A stretch of DNA of 35,484 nt, from NCBI GenBank assembly GCA_003249645.1, contig QKIH01000125.1, positions 1 to 35,484 on the forward strand, read 5' to 3'. This DNA is from Desulfobulbaceae bacterium (GTDB taxonomy: Bacteria; Desulfobacterota; Desulfobulbia; Desulfobulbales; Desulfocapsaceae). How positions within the stretch are numbered: position 1 is the stretch's first letter; the number at the start of each line of letters is the position of its first letter. Shown piece by piece: positions 8,268-16,675 of this stretch. Position numbers and translations under genes: made by a program. Under the pieces are notes generated by a model, which made no database searches, was not told the DNA's origin, and worked only from the letters and a program-made list of their open reading frames with translations.

Positions 8268-8980
8268 TGGATTCAGTGAAAGAACCGGTGAAGACCTCTC
8301 TTTCTGTCATTATCCCTTGCTTGAATGAGGAGCAGAACCTGACAGAACTGCTGCCAAAACTCCATGGTAACGGAAATGTTGAGGTTATTGTTGTTGACGG
8401 AGGCAGCAGTGACAGGAGCTGCGACATCGTCGGGGAGAATGGCTGCATAATCCTGCAAAGTCCACGGGGACGCGGCCTTCAGATGAATCTTGGTGCAGAA
8501 AAAGCGAAATCTGGCATGCTGCTCTTTCTGCATGCAGATACCCATTTGCCAGGGGACTTTGTTTATCTGATAGAAAAAACATTGCAGCGCGATGGCGTTG
8601 CCGGAGGGGCTTTCTCGCTTGCAACTGATAGTTCGAGCCTTGTAATGAAATTTATTTGCGTTGGGGCCAATCTCCGTTCGAAGCTGTTTGGCTTGCCTTA
8701 TGGCGACCAGGCAATATTTGTGACCAGAAAACAGTTCGAGGCCATCGGCGGTTTTCAGGAAATGGCAATCATGGAAGATTATGTATTTATGCAGAATCTT
8801 CGCAGGTATGGGAAAATTGTAGTCCTTCCGGACAAAGCAACAACATCGGCACGTAGATGGAAAAAGCTCGGAGTCTTCAAAACAACCATTATTAACCAGC
8901 TGGTTGTGTCGGGCTACAAGCTGGGTGTCTCTCCTGAACGACTTGCAAAACTCTATAAGACAAGAAGACGGCGAGGGTAA
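8264..8980 (+). CDS. TIGR04283-type family 2 glycosyltransferase (transferase 2)
   Basis: The 238-aa soluble GT-A glycosyltransferase shows SVIIPCLNEE (14-23), VVDGGSSDRS (43-52), the metal-binding HADT (90-93), the acceptor-site GDQAIF (147-152) and a catalytic-type MEDY (170-173). This matches the transferase 2 family that accompanies TIGR04282. It is the last gene of the operon; its ATG overlaps the previous TGA (ATGA at 8264-8267, with two ATGs in tandem). The rSAM/selenodomain protein often found with the pair is not in this window. Its tail is basic (KTRRRRG), which may aid membrane contact. Confidence 0.87.
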   Translation: MMDSVKEPVKTSLSVIIPCLNEEQNLTELLPKLHGNGNVEVIVVDGGSSDRSCDIVGENGCIILQSPRGRGLQMNLGAEKAKSGMLLFLHADTHLPGDFVYLIEKTLQRDGVAGGAFSLATDSSSLVMKFICVGANLRSKLFGLPYGDQAIFVTRKQFEAIGGFQEMAIMEDYVFMQNLRRYGKIVVLPDKATTSARRWKKLGVFKTTIINQLVVSGYKLGVSPERLAKLYKTRRRRG

Positions 8981-9066
8981 AGCAACTGGTATTGGCTGGT
9001 CTAATGTCTTGAGGCAGTTCCCGGTTAATGGGGACTTGTTATTGTATGAAGAATATCACAGTAGCA

Positions 9067-9107
9067 GGGCATGGTCAGCTTTAAATGAATTAACTCTGAT
9101 CATGCCC
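9067..9107. terminator. Hairpin between convergent genes
   Basis: GGGCATGGTCAG (9067-9078) pairs with CTGATCATGCCC (9096-9107) with a single G-U pair and a 17-nt loop. It lies between the end of the glycosyltransferase operon (+) and the end of the MCP gene (-), so it can act for both. No T-run is evident on either side. Confidence 0.5.
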
Positions 9108-9139
9108 CTCCGGAAAATATTGAGTGATTTCTTTCCTCA

Positions 9140-10840
9140 TTAAGATAATTTGAATTGTGCCATTAACTCTTTGAGATCACGCCCCATTTCAGCAAGTTTT
9201 ACAGAATTCTGCTGGATGGAAGAACTTGATTTGTCCATGTTTCTCGAAGATGCGTTGACACTGGCAATATCTTCACTAATGCTGTGGGCAACCATTGAGG
9301 AATGGCTGACCTGCTCATTGACCTCCTGAATGCCCTTTGACGCCTGATTGACATTGGTGTTAATTTCATGAGTTGCGCTGGCCTGTTCTTCTACCGAAGT
9401 TGCCATTACATTGACTATTTCATTTATTTCACCGATAACATGTGAAATATTATCGATCTGATCCACGGTCAGGTTCGTTGTATTCTGGACCTCGTCGATT
9501 TTGGACTTAATATCCATCGTTGCTTCTGCTGTCTGTTTGGCGAGTTCTTTTATTTCATTAGCGACGACGGCAAATCCTTTTCCTGCTTCACCGGCTCGGG
9601 CGGCCTCTATCGTGGCGTTAAGAGCGAGAAGATTCGTCTGTTCAGAAATATCGGTGATCGTCTCTGTTACGTGGCTGATATCCAGAGCAGCTTTTCCAAG
9701 GTTGCTGACAGAGGTTGAGGCCATACCGGCCTGATTAACCGCATCACTGGCGATACCTCGGGCTTTGTCTGCATTGGTGGCTATTTCCGCAATTGTTGCT
9801 GACATTTCTTCCGTTGCCGCTGCAACTATAGTGACGTTGGTGGACGATTCTTCCATTGCGGCTGCTACAGCTGTCAGGTTGGCAGTCATTTCATGCGCTG
9901 CGTCAGCTACAGAATCGGATTTTTGAGAAGAGTTTTCAGCCTCAGTACTCATTTCATCTGAAATAATTGCAAGATCCCTGGACGATGCGGAGAGATTTTC
10001 AACACTCTCAATAACTGTTCCTATGGTTTTGCTTAACTGGTTTGACATGCTGTTAAGTGAGTCCAGCAATACCCCAACCTCATCCTTTCTCGTATTGGGG
10101 ATGTTTTTACTGAAATCGCCGTGGGCAATTATCGAAGCAAAATCGACAGCTCCTTTGATTGGCGCGGTGGTCATGCCGGTTATAACAAGGCCAATGATGA
10201 TACTGCTTGCGGCACCGACACCAATAAAAAGGAGAATAATGAATTTGGATGTTCCTGCTCGTTTATCCACATCCTGGATAACTGATTCCGATAACCGGTC
10301 TGATTCTGCAACAAGAAGTTTGAGTCCTTCTTCAAAATCATAAATATGCTGTTTGATCGGCATCATAAGACTATTGGCCATCTGGGGCGTGATGCTCGGG
10401 TCGCTGATTACCGTTCTGGCAATAGACTGAAAACCATCGGCATAATTGCCATATGCCTGCAGTGCATTGCTCATGCTGGTCTTAATCTCCTGAGACATGC
10501 GGGAGTCTCTGGCAACTTTTTCGCCAATATCTGTAAGCAGAGACTTCGTCTTACTGCTTGTTTCAGTGAACTTGTCCAGATATTCCTGTTGTTTTTTCGT
10601 ACTGCCGATATTCAGGAAAAGATCTTTTTCATAACGACGGTGGGTGAGTCCCAGGCTATGAAGCTTTTCCGCATCTATAACAAGTTTCATGTCTTTTTTT
10701 ACAACTTCATCTACTGAAGCGGTTAGCTGTGAAATTGTATAAAATCCAACTCCGCCAACGATAAGTGTAATACAAGTTAAAAAAAGAAAGCCGATGAGCA
10801 TCTTAATTTTCATCGACATCTTTCCGAACAGTGTTTTCAT
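9140..10840 (-). CDS. Methyl-accepting chemotaxis protein
   Basis: The 566-aa transmembrane receptor has TM1 at about 13-35 ([20 protein letters not shown]), a periplasmic helical sensor domain of about 150 residues that resembles 4HB-type domains, and TM2 around 197-220 ([20 protein letters not shown]). A HAMP region and a long cytoplasmic coiled coil follow. The conserved hairpin tip that contacts CheA/CheW is visible ([19 protein letters not shown] and then [12 protein letters not shown]). The ligand is not predictable. The start is backed by AGAGG seven bases upstream. No CheA, CheW or CheR gene is adjacent, so this is an orphan receptor. Confidence 0.93.
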   Translation of the reverse strand: MKTLFGKMSMKIKMLIGFLFLTCITLIVGGVGFYTISQLTASVDEVVKKDMKLVIDAEKLHSLGLTHRRYEKDLFLNIGSTKKQQEYLDKFTETSSKTKSLLTDIGEKVARDSRMSQEIKTSMSNALQAYGNYADGFQSIARTVISDPSITPQMANSLMMPIKQHIYDFEEGLKLLVAESDRLSESVIQDVDKRAGTSKFIILLFIGVGAASSIIIGLVITGMTTAPIKGAVDFASIIAHGDFSKNIPNTRKDEVGVLLDSLNSMSNQLSKTIGTVIESVENLSASSRDLAIISDEMSTEAENSSQKSDSVADAAHEMTANLTAVAAAMEESSTNVTIVAAATEEMSATIAEIATNADKARGIASDAVNQAGMASTSVSNLGKAALDISHVTETITDISEQTNLLALNATIEAARAGEAGKGFAVVANEIKELAKQTAEATMDIKSKIDEVQNTTNLTVDQIDNISHVIGEINEIVNVMATSVEEQASATHEINTNVNQASKGIQEVNEQVSHSSMVAHSISEDIASVNASSRNMDKSSSSIQQNSVKLAEMGRDLKELMAQFKLS

Positions 10841-11252
10841 GTTGGGCCTCTAAAGTTTTTTGTGTTCTCTATCTAAAAAATCAGCCTGTCTATCAGGTTT
10901 ACACAGCCGTTTCTCTGATTCGGGAGGTAGATGAAGTTCCTCTACAGTCAAGAAATAAGCTTTTCACAAAAAAATCGCGGTGTCCAGAACAGCCGAATCA
11001 TTGTGTTTTACCTGAAATTAAAAATAAATATTGATTACGGGATGATAGGCCATATGTTAATATTAGGTTAAGAAATCATTAAGAAACGACTGCGCCGTCT
11101 CATGTTGATATTCACTAAAATAATGACGAATGAATATTTTGCCGCCTAACATCTTTTCCTTGTGCAGGAAAAAGAAGTGTTTAGTATAATGAAGATGTAT
11201 TATCTAGTTGAAATTCATAAGATGTTAATCTGAAAGTGAAGGGAGATTTTCC
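10841..11252. other. Divergent intergenic region, MCP and lipoprotein genes
   Basis: This 412-bp region separates the MCP (-) and the small lipoprotein (+). It contains a weak hairpin around 11153-11174 (CTTTTCCT / AGGAAAAAG) and a TATAAT at 11185-11190, 62 bp before the lipoprotein ATG, that fits a -10 box. No good -35 hexamer sits at the usual distance. No gene is seen in it. Confidence 0.5.
11185..11190 (+). promoter_or_regulatory. Possible -10 box (TATAAT) for the lipoprotein gene
   Basis: An exact TATAAT lies upstream of the lipoprotein start. A matching -35 hexamer was not found, so the promoter call is tentative; an activator may be needed. Confidence 0.35.
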
Positions 11253-11516
11253 ATGGAAAAACCTGTATACCGGCTTTACAGAGCAACAACGCTATTCCTT
11301 ATTTCACTGCTCTTTCTTATGGGGGTTGCCGGGTGTACCCGATACAATCCTTACACGGGAACGTATGAAGTTGACAAGAAAGGAACAATGATGGCTGTAG
11401 GTGCTGCCGCATTTACAGGTTCTGTCATTTATCATGAGAAGAACCGTGATTACCACCGTCCGCCATCCCATCATCATTACAACCATCCGCCTCCACCACC
11501 AGGGCATCATCGATAG
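11253..11516 (+). CDS. Small lipoprotein with His/Pro-rich tail
   Basis: The 87-aa protein has a signal sequence (TTLFLISLLFLMGVAG) ending in the lipobox VAGC, so Cys28 should be lipidated. A short glycine/alanine-rich hydrophobic stretch follows (MMAVGAAAFTGSVIY). The C-terminus is rich in His and Pro (RPPSHHHYNHPPPPPGHHR) and could bind metal ions. The start is supported by GGGAG six bases before the ATG. It is probably co-transcribed with the exported protein 33 bp downstream. The function is unknown. Confidence 0.75.
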   Translation: MEKPVYRLYRATTLFLISLLFLMGVAGCTRYNPYTGTYEVDKKGTMMAVGAAAFTGSVIYHEKNRDYHRPPSHHHYNHPPPPPGHHR

Positions 11517-11549
11517 AACTCTCAAGAATCTCATTGAAAAGGAGTTAGT

Positions 11550-11984
11550 ATGAGAAATATGCAATTTATTCTTGTCGTCATTATGGTGATGATGGCAGGC
11601 AGCAGTCAAGCAGCTGACAATTATACCCATCTTCTTGACCAAATTACGCCTGCCTGGCAGCGCCTTGACGCCTTGACAGAAGATTATCTCGATGACGCCC
11701 AGAAAGAAAAAATACAGGAGCTTGCTTTTGCCGCCGCCTCAGCAGACCTTTGTGACGGGCTTAAAGTTGACAGAGATAAGTTTATAGCTGCTTTCAACGA
11801 CCTGGAGGGAGAGAAGCAGAAAGCGATGTCTGAAGAGCTGGCACAACAGTGGCGTGATAAACTGCTGGTTGTATACGGGATCGCTACCGGCCTTTTTTCA
11901 GCCGAAGGGCTCTTGGCAAAAGAGGAGTTTTGTTCTGCTGCGGTAAATGTAAAAGAGACCTCATCTACTCATTACTTTGAATGA
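11550..11984 (+). CDS. Exported protein of unknown function
   Basis: The 144-aa protein has a cleavable signal peptide (about 1-21, QFILVVIMVMMAGSSQA before AD). The mature part is mostly alpha-helical and acidic, with two cysteines (in DLCDGLK and EEFCSAA) that could form a disulfide in the periplasm. AAGGAG precedes the start. It follows the small lipoprotein, suggesting a joint envelope role. The last codons and the stop lie inside a perfect 14-bp hairpin (11960-11993). No family is recognised. Confidence 0.75.
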   Translation: MRNMQFILVVIMVMMAGSSQAADNYTHLLDQITPAWQRLDALTEDYLDDAQKEKIQELAFAAASADLCDGLKVDRDKFIAAFNDLEGEKQKAMSEELAQQWRDKLLVVYGIATGLFSAEGLLAKEEFCSAAVNVKETSSTHYFE

Positions 11985-11993
11985 GTAGATGAG
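11960..11993 (+). terminator. Perfect 14-bp hairpin overlapping a stop codon
   Basis: CTCATCTACTCATT (11960-11973) pairs perfectly with AATGAGTAGATGAG (11980-11993) over a 6-nt loop. The TGA stop of the exported protein (11982-11984) is inside the right arm. A second, shorter hairpin (GAGATTCAGT / ACTGATCTC, 11991-12010) begins where the first ends, sharing three bases. No strong T-run follows. Confidence 0.6.
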
Positions 11994-12132
11994 ATTCAGT
12001 AACTGATCTCTTCTCCATTTCCTTCTTTGTTGCAGAGAGCAGAATCAATGTACCGTGAGAGGTGTCAATAAATCGGTGATGATTTCATTTTGCCGTAATT
12101 ATTGTCCCTCTCCGCATACCTGTAGGTGAAAA

Positions 12133-12151
12133 AGATAGTCTTTTTCTATCT
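12133..12151 (-). terminator. Intrinsic terminator after glutaredoxin
   Basis: On the minus strand AGATAG and CTATCT form a 6-bp stem with a 7-nt A-rich loop, followed at once by a short T-run (12129-12132). It sits 20 bp past the glutaredoxin stop. The stem is AT-rich and short, so efficiency is uncertain. Confidence 0.5.
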
Positions 12152-12170
12152 CAGTGTGATTAACGGTATG

Positions 12171-12425
12171 TTAGCACAGTAGCGTGTCTAACATGCCGTT
12201 TTTATCAAGTTCATAGAGATCATCACAGCCGCCGATGTGCTGATCATCGATAAAAATCTGCGGCACTGTTCTCATTCCTTTTGCCTTGGCGATGAGGTCC
12301 ATACGGGCCTGATCGTCATCGGTAACATCTATTTCAGTGTAGTCGACGCCTTTTTTATCGAGCAAAACTTTTGCTTTTACGCAATATGGACAGGTTTTGG
12401 TCGAGTAAATTTCAACTTTTGGCAT
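12171..12425 (-). CDS. grxC: Glutaredoxin 3-type
   Basis: The 84-aa cytoplasmic thiol-disulfide oxidoreductase has the active site CPYC (12-15), the cis-Pro motif TVPQIFI and the glutathione-binding GGCDD near the C-terminus (about 66-70). Length equals E. coli GrxC. It reduces disulfides or deglutathionylates proteins using glutathione or a related thiol. GGAG seven bases before the ATG fixes the start. A GNAT gene lies 45 bp upstream on the same strand, so the two may share a transcript. Confidence 0.93.
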   Translation of the reverse strand: MPKVEIYSTKTCPYCVKAKVLLDKKGVDYTEIDVTDDDQARMDLIAKAKGMRTVPQIFIDDQHIGGCDDLYELDKNGMLDTLLC

Positions 12426-12470
12426 TTTGTCACTCCATCTCTTGTTATTATTTGTTGAACTTCATTTTCA

Positions 12471-12995
12471 TTATATGGTGATTGCAAGTTCATCATATTG
12501 CTGTCTGGTGATACGGTAAAACTGGAGACTGGAATCGTTAAAAAACTGTGCTCCATTAAAAGGAATCATGCCAAGCTTTTCCAGGATGCGCAATGACGGA
12601 AGGTTCTTATGCTTGGCTGCGCCGAAAATCTGCTTTATTCCGAGTGTGTTAAAACCATGATCGCGAATCTTTCTTGCTGCTTCAAAGCCGAAACCATTAT
12701 TCCAGTACTGATCGATTATACCGTAGCGAATATCAACCATCTCACTTTCATAAGCATGTTCGAGTCCGCAATAACCGATGGGGGCAGAATCAGCCTTGAG
12801 TCGGAGAATATAGGTGCCGAATCCAAAGGTATTCCAATGGTTGAGACGGTTTTGCAGAAGAATCTCTATTTCTTCCGTATTATAAGGAGCCCCTTTCGGC
12901 AGATACTTCGTGAGTAGGGCTGAAGAATAATAGAGGGAAAAAAAATCACGATCTTCCGGTGAAATAATTGTGAAATATAATCTTTCAGTGTCCAT
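12471..12995 (-). CDS. GNAT acetyltransferase (RimJ/RimL-like)
   Basis: The 174-aa protein has the Gcn5 N-acetyltransferase fold. The opening TERLYFTIISPED is typical of the RimJ/RimL type, IGYCGLEH forms a core strand, and QYWNNGFGFEAARKIRDHGF is the acetyl-CoA pyrophosphate loop (Q/RxxGxG/A form) with the following helix. Late residues (NLPSLRILEKLGM) complete the cofactor site. The substrate could be a ribosomal protein N-terminus or a small amine; it cannot be told from sequence. No clear ribosome binding site precedes the ATG. Confidence 0.85.
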   Translation of the reverse strand: MDTERLYFTIISPEDRDFFSLYYSSALLTKYLPKGAPYNTEEIEILLQNRLNHWNTFGFGTYILRLKADSAPIGYCGLEHAYESEMVDIRYGIIDQYWNNGFGFEAARKIRDHGFNTLGIKQIFGAAKHKNLPSLRILEKLGMIPFNGAQFFNDSSLQFYRITRQQYDELAITI

Positions 12996-13438
12996 TTAGT
13001 TTACGATCACATTAAAAAAACGACGCTAGCAAAGCAGACTGATTCTAATATACCATAACCATTTCGCAAAGGTATGCCTGTTATTCAATTTCTAAAAGAT
13101 TCTTTATAGGTATTAACTATATAGGGTGAGTCTGAAGGAATGCAGCTTCGAATGGAGTCAAGTACACTCTTGGTCAGCAGACAAACAGCTATATTCTGTA
13201 CTCTCTTCAAGAAGAGCAATGATTCTGACAACAGGAAGTGCTGTCTCAATGGCAATGACATGTGTTAGATTTCAGGTGCTGTTGCCGGCCATAGCCGGAC
13301 TAGCACCGGCTCCCATACCGCTGCGTTTCAGATGAAACGAATCGATACACAGTTTGATGACCTGTACAATGATGCGGTTAGTGATGTTGCCTAAGATATT
13401 GTATCGTTATTGAGGCCGAAAAAAGGATGTGAGAAGAA
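12996..13438. other. Intergenic region with possible decayed coding DNA
   Basis: No intact gene is seen. Between about 13110 and 13395 several short, protein-like stretches occur in different frames on the plus strand. They include SNGVKYTLGQQTNSYILYS (frame opening near 13143) and FQMKRIDTQFDDLYNDAVSD, ending at a TAA at about 13393-13395. Stops and frame changes between them suggest an old, broken gene, but no family is recognised and chance is possible. Confidence 0.25.
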
Positions 13439-13627
13439 TCAACCAAGTGATTTGATATATGCCTTTGTTATCCAGTCATCGCCCTGCTGTTCGGTGAGAT
13501 CGCTGAGTTGCTGAACCTGTTCTCCAATGAAGCGCTGGGAATGTTTTGCGACATACTCGTCTGGTTCGAGCTGTTCGTCTTTACTCAGTTTTTTGAAAAT
13601 CTGCTGTTGGATTCGATTGAGTTGCAT
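13439..13627 (-). CDS. Small 62-aa protein of unknown function
   Basis: The 62-aa protein is highly polar and predicted helical, with many Gln, Lys and Asp residues (starting MQLNRIQQQIFKKLSKDEQ). A well-placed GGAG eight bases before the ATG supports translation. No signal peptide or membrane segment is seen. It stands alone between the decayed stretch and the CheY-like gene, which is divergent from it. The family is not recognised. Confidence 0.6.
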   Translation of the reverse strand: MQLNRIQQQIFKKLSKDEQLEPDEYVAKHSQRFIGEQVQQLSDLTEQQGDDWITKAYIKSLG

Positions 13628-13825
13628 AATGGTACTCCGTTTCTGTTTATTCTTTTTTCCACAGTATAAGACCGGAGACAGAAAAGAAACTTGTTTTTTT
13701 ATAATTGGGTAATACTTACAAATGTTGCTGAGATAAAAAGAGAAAAATATTTGTATCGCCGCATGGTTTGTGATAAAAAACGAAAAGGTTCATCTCGTAT
13801 GCTTTCTCGTTAACTGGGAGATAAA

Positions 13826-14218
13826 ATGAAAACACTCATTGTCGAAGACGATTTTCTAGCACGCGCACTCCTTTCTACACTCTTGTCAGAATACGGCCCG
13901 TGTCACCTTGTGGTAGACGGACAGGAAGCCGTGAATGCTATCAGCAGAGCATATGACGAAAAGGAACCGTATGATCTGGTCTGTCTTGATATTATGATGC
14001 CGGTTATGGATGGTCAAAAGGCTCTTGAGCTTATCCGTGCAACCGAGAGTGAACGCGGCATCAGTAAAGACGAAGGGATTTCTGTCTTTATGGTAACCGC
14101 GCTTGATGATGAAGACAATCGCAAGAAAGCCACCGAAGCCGGCTGTGATGCCTATCTGACCAAGCCTCTCAACAAACAGATGGTGATTGATAAACTTGTG
14201 GAGATGAAGCTTATCTAG
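13826..14218 (+). CDS. CheY-like single-domain response regulator
   Basis: The 130-aa receiver domain has no output domain. Acidic pocket residues are Asp8 and Asp9, the phospho-acceptor is Asp55 (in CLDIMMPVMDG), and the switch residues are Thr91 and Lys113 (LTKPL). Such proteins either bind a partner such as a flagellar switch or act in a phosphorelay. No partner kinase is adjacent; the hybrid kinase at 28.4 kb is far away. GGGAG lies before the ATG. Its stop overlaps the stop of convergent rarA (shared CTAG at 14215-14218). Confidence 0.93.
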   Translation: MKTLIVEDDFLARALLSTLLSEYGPCHLVVDGQEAVNAISRAYDEKEPYDLVCLDIMMPVMDGQKALELIRATESERGISKDEGISVFMVTALDDEDNRKKATEAGCDAYLTKPLNKQMVIDKLVEMKLI

Positions 14219-15549
14219 CTTTTGTCCTTATCCTCTTTTTTCAGCTGCCGTTTTTTCAGACCGTCCCACCAGTCCAGCCGTTTTTTGATTTCCGTTTCAA
14301 AACCGAAAGAAGACGGCTGGTAGTATGTCTTTTCGTTCATCTCGTCAGGAAAACGCTTCTGATATGAATAGCCATGCTCGTAGTTATGTGAGTAACGATA
14401 TCCTTCATTGTAGCCCAGATCTTTCATCAGTTTCGTCGGCGCATTGCATATATGCAGGGGAACCCTCATGTGACTTGTTTTCACAGCATCTTCCCGGGCG
14501 GCAAGATAGGCTGTCTCGGTTGCATTGCTTTTAGGGGCAGTGGCCAGATAGACGGTGAGCTGGGTTAAGGCGGTATTGGCTTCCGGCATACCGAGGAAAT
14601 GAACGGCCTCTTTTACAGCTATTGCCTGCACCAGGGCATTGGGGTCGGCAAGACCGATATCCTCAGTGGCGATTCTTACCAGCCTCCTGGTTATATACAT
14701 CGGGTCTTCCCCGGCCTCAAGCATTCTGGCAAGCCAATAGATCGCTGCCTGCGGGTCACTGCCGCGGATAGATTTCTGCAGCGCGGAGATGAGATTGTAG
14801 TGCTCTTCACCTTTTTTATCGTAAAACAGAGAATGGCTTCCGGTTGCCGATTTTACCGTTTCAATATCAATAGCCTCGCCGGTGTGCGTATTTCTGAAAA
14901 TCATTTCAAGATTATTCAGCGCTTTTCTGCCGTCACCGCCGCTCATATTGGCAAGCAGCGTCAGGGCGTCTCTGCTGATGCTTCTTTTTCGGATGTCATT
15001 ATCAATTGTCCGCTGGAGTATTTGTTCGATGTGTTCATCCTGCAACCTTGCAAGGGTGAACACATGACAGCGTGAAAGCAGGGCCGAGATCACTTCAAAA
15101 GAAGGATTCTCTGTGGTAGCTCCTATGAGCACAACTGCACCTGACTCGACATAGGGGAGAAAGGCATCCTGTTGGGATTTGTTAAAACGATGAATTTCAT
15201 CGACGAAGATAATGGTTTTTCGGCTATTGAACCTGTGCTGTTTTTCAGCACTCTGCATCATTGCCTTGACGTCACTGATCTTTGAAAAGACGGCGCTGAA
15301 TGAGCTGAACTGGTGACTTGTCGATGCCTCAATGATTCTTGCAATGGTTGTCTTGCCGCTGCCCGGTGGACCCCAGAGGATGAAAGAGGAATATTCATCT
15401 TTCTCCATCATATTCCTGAGCATGGAGCCCTGATCGAGAAGTTTATTTTGGCCTACCATCTGCTCGATGCTGGCCGGTCTTGCCTTCTCGGCAAGCGGGA
15501 TATTTTCCGTGGCTTTTTCCTGGCTGAAGAGTTCTGACTGGCTGGGCAT
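14215..15549 (-). CDS. rarA: Replication-associated recombination protein A (AAA+ ATPase)
   Basis: The 444-aa AAA+ clamp-loader-like ATPase acts at stalled replication forks and single-strand/double-strand DNA junctions. Walker A is GPPGSGKT (60-67), Walker B is IIFVDEIHRF (113-122), sensor 1 is GATTENPSFE, and the family mark RFNKSQQDAFLPYVE is present. The C-terminal oligomerisation region (LPLHICNAPTKLMKDLGY-like) is intact. Length matches E. coli RarA (447). The first ATG has no clear ribosome binding site. The gene is monocistronic and convergent with the response regulator. Confidence 0.95.
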   Translation of the reverse strand: MPSQSELFSQEKATENIPLAEKARPASIEQMVGQNKLLDQGSMLRNMMEKDEYSSFILWGPPGSGKTTIARIIEASTSHQFSSFSAVFSKISDVKAMMQSAEKQHRFNSRKTIIFVDEIHRFNKSQQDAFLPYVESGAVVLIGATTENPSFEVISALLSRCHVFTLARLQDEHIEQILQRTIDNDIRKRSISRDALTLLANMSGGDGRKALNNLEMIFRNTHTGEAIDIETVKSATGSHSLFYDKKGEEHYNLISALQKSIRGSDPQAAIYWLARMLEAGEDPMYITRRLVRIATEDIGLADPNALVQAIAVKEAVHFLGMPEANTALTQLTVYLATAPKSNATETAYLAAREDAVKTSHMRVPLHICNAPTKLMKDLGYNEGYRYSHNYEHGYSYQKRFPDEMNEKTYYQPSSFGFETEIKKRLDWWDGLKKRQLKKEDKDKS

Positions 15550-15662
15550 GATAGTTACTATAAAAAGTTAGCGGTTGCCGAAACAGAAATAATTTATAAT
15601 TACCAATTGTTAAACTTGTTATAAGGCCTTGTGCAATTTCAAATGCGCCGCCGCCTTGAAGG

Positions 15663-15675
15663 TGGTACAGTACCA
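15663..15675. promoter_or_regulatory. Palindrome TGGTACAGTACCA, candidate operator
   Basis: A perfect 6+1+6 palindrome lies in the divergent spacer between rarA (-) and the CDF exporter (+), 100 bp before the latter. It could be a repressor site or a small cruciform; no regulator is identified. Confidence 0.3.
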
Positions 15676-15775
15676 TACATGTCTTTACGAGACTGTTCAA
15701 ATAGATAGCTCATCTCCGATCGAATTGAAACAGGAATCATACCGGTTTCCTGCAGAATAAGCGTGGAAATAATTT

Positions 15776-16666
15776 ATGGATCAGAAACGTTATAAAAAGA
15801 GCGTACTTGCCGTTCAGATCGGCCTGCTGGCCAATGCTTTTCTGGCGGTGATCAAGACCGTAGTCGGGATAGTAGGCAACAGTCCGGCTCTCTTGGCTGA
15901 CGGAATAAACTCGACCTCCGATGTCGCTTACGGGCTGGTGGTGAGTGTTTTCATGCGCCTATCGGGCAAGCCTGCCGATGAAGAGCATCCATACGGTCAT
16001 CACCAGTTTGAAAGTATTGCAGCAGTTGTTGTCGGGGCTTTTATTATCACCACGGCAATCTCGATTTTCTGGGCTGCAATTGTCAGAATTTATGAGCTCT
16101 GGCATGGTGAGAGTGATTTCACCGGGGCATCTATGCTTGCCCTTTATATTGCTTTTTTCACGGTTCTTTTAAAAATTCTTCTCACCTTCTGGACCGGGCG
16201 GGTTGCCAGCCAGACAAATAACACAGCGGTTCAGGCACTGGCTGCTGACCACCGCAATGATATTTTTGCGGCAACGGCTGCCTGTATCGGTATCTTTGTC
16301 GGTCGTATGGGATACCAGTGGGTCGATCCGCTGGCCGGGGGTGTTGTTTCAATCATTATCTTTAAGACGGGTTTAGATATTATTCGTGATGCGGCAGCCG
16401 ATCTGATGAGTACCGGAGCGGGGCAGGCGCTGTATCGTCAGATAGATGATCTCCTCGCAACCATCCCCGGCATGGAGGATATGGAAGAGGTGCATGTCAA
16501 CCGTTTTGGTCCGTATATGGTGGCAAATATTACAATCGGCGTTTCACCAGATATTTCAGTGGCAGAAGGGGACAGAATAGCAACTGCAGTTGAGGATATC
16601 CTGATAGATCAGGTAGAGTTTATGCGCCGGGTGCATGTCCATTATCACCCGGTCACAGTCAAATAA
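15776..16666 (+). CDS. Cation diffusion facilitator metal exporter, Mn-type signature
   Basis: The 296-aa inner-membrane protein has six predicted helices and a cytoplasmic C-terminal domain (about 210-296, PGMEDMEEVHVNRFG). Family motifs are SPALLADGINSTSD (36-49) and HPYGHHQFE (71-79). The two metal motifs are NxxxD (Asn45/Asp49) in helix 2 and DxxxD (Asp158/Asp162 in ADHRND) in helix 5. The family pattern (N/D)xxxD with DxxxD is associated with manganese-type CDF proteins, while zinc types use His in helix 5. Manganese export is therefore favoured, by inference. The gene is convergent with the ferritin-like gene, with 9 bp between stops. Confidence 0.88.
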   Translation: MDQKRYKKSVLAVQIGLLANAFLAVIKTVVGIVGNSPALLADGINSTSDVAYGLVVSVFMRLSGKPADEEHPYGHHQFESIAAVVVGAFIITTAISIFWAAIVRIYELWHGESDFTGASMLALYIAFFTVLLKILLTFWTGRVASQTNNTAVQALAADHRNDIFAATAACIGIFVGRMGYQWVDPLAGGVVSIIIFKTGLDIIRDAAADLMSTGAGQALYRQIDDLLATIPGMEDMEEVHVNRFGPYMVANITIGVSPDISVAEGDRIATAVEDILIDQVEFMRRVHVHYHPVTVK

Positions 16667-16675
16667 GAGGAAAGC

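Noticed and set aside
10346-10717. 123-codon plus-strand frame within the MCP gene
   Set aside because: It is antisense to a clearly real MCP coding sequence and has no protein family features.
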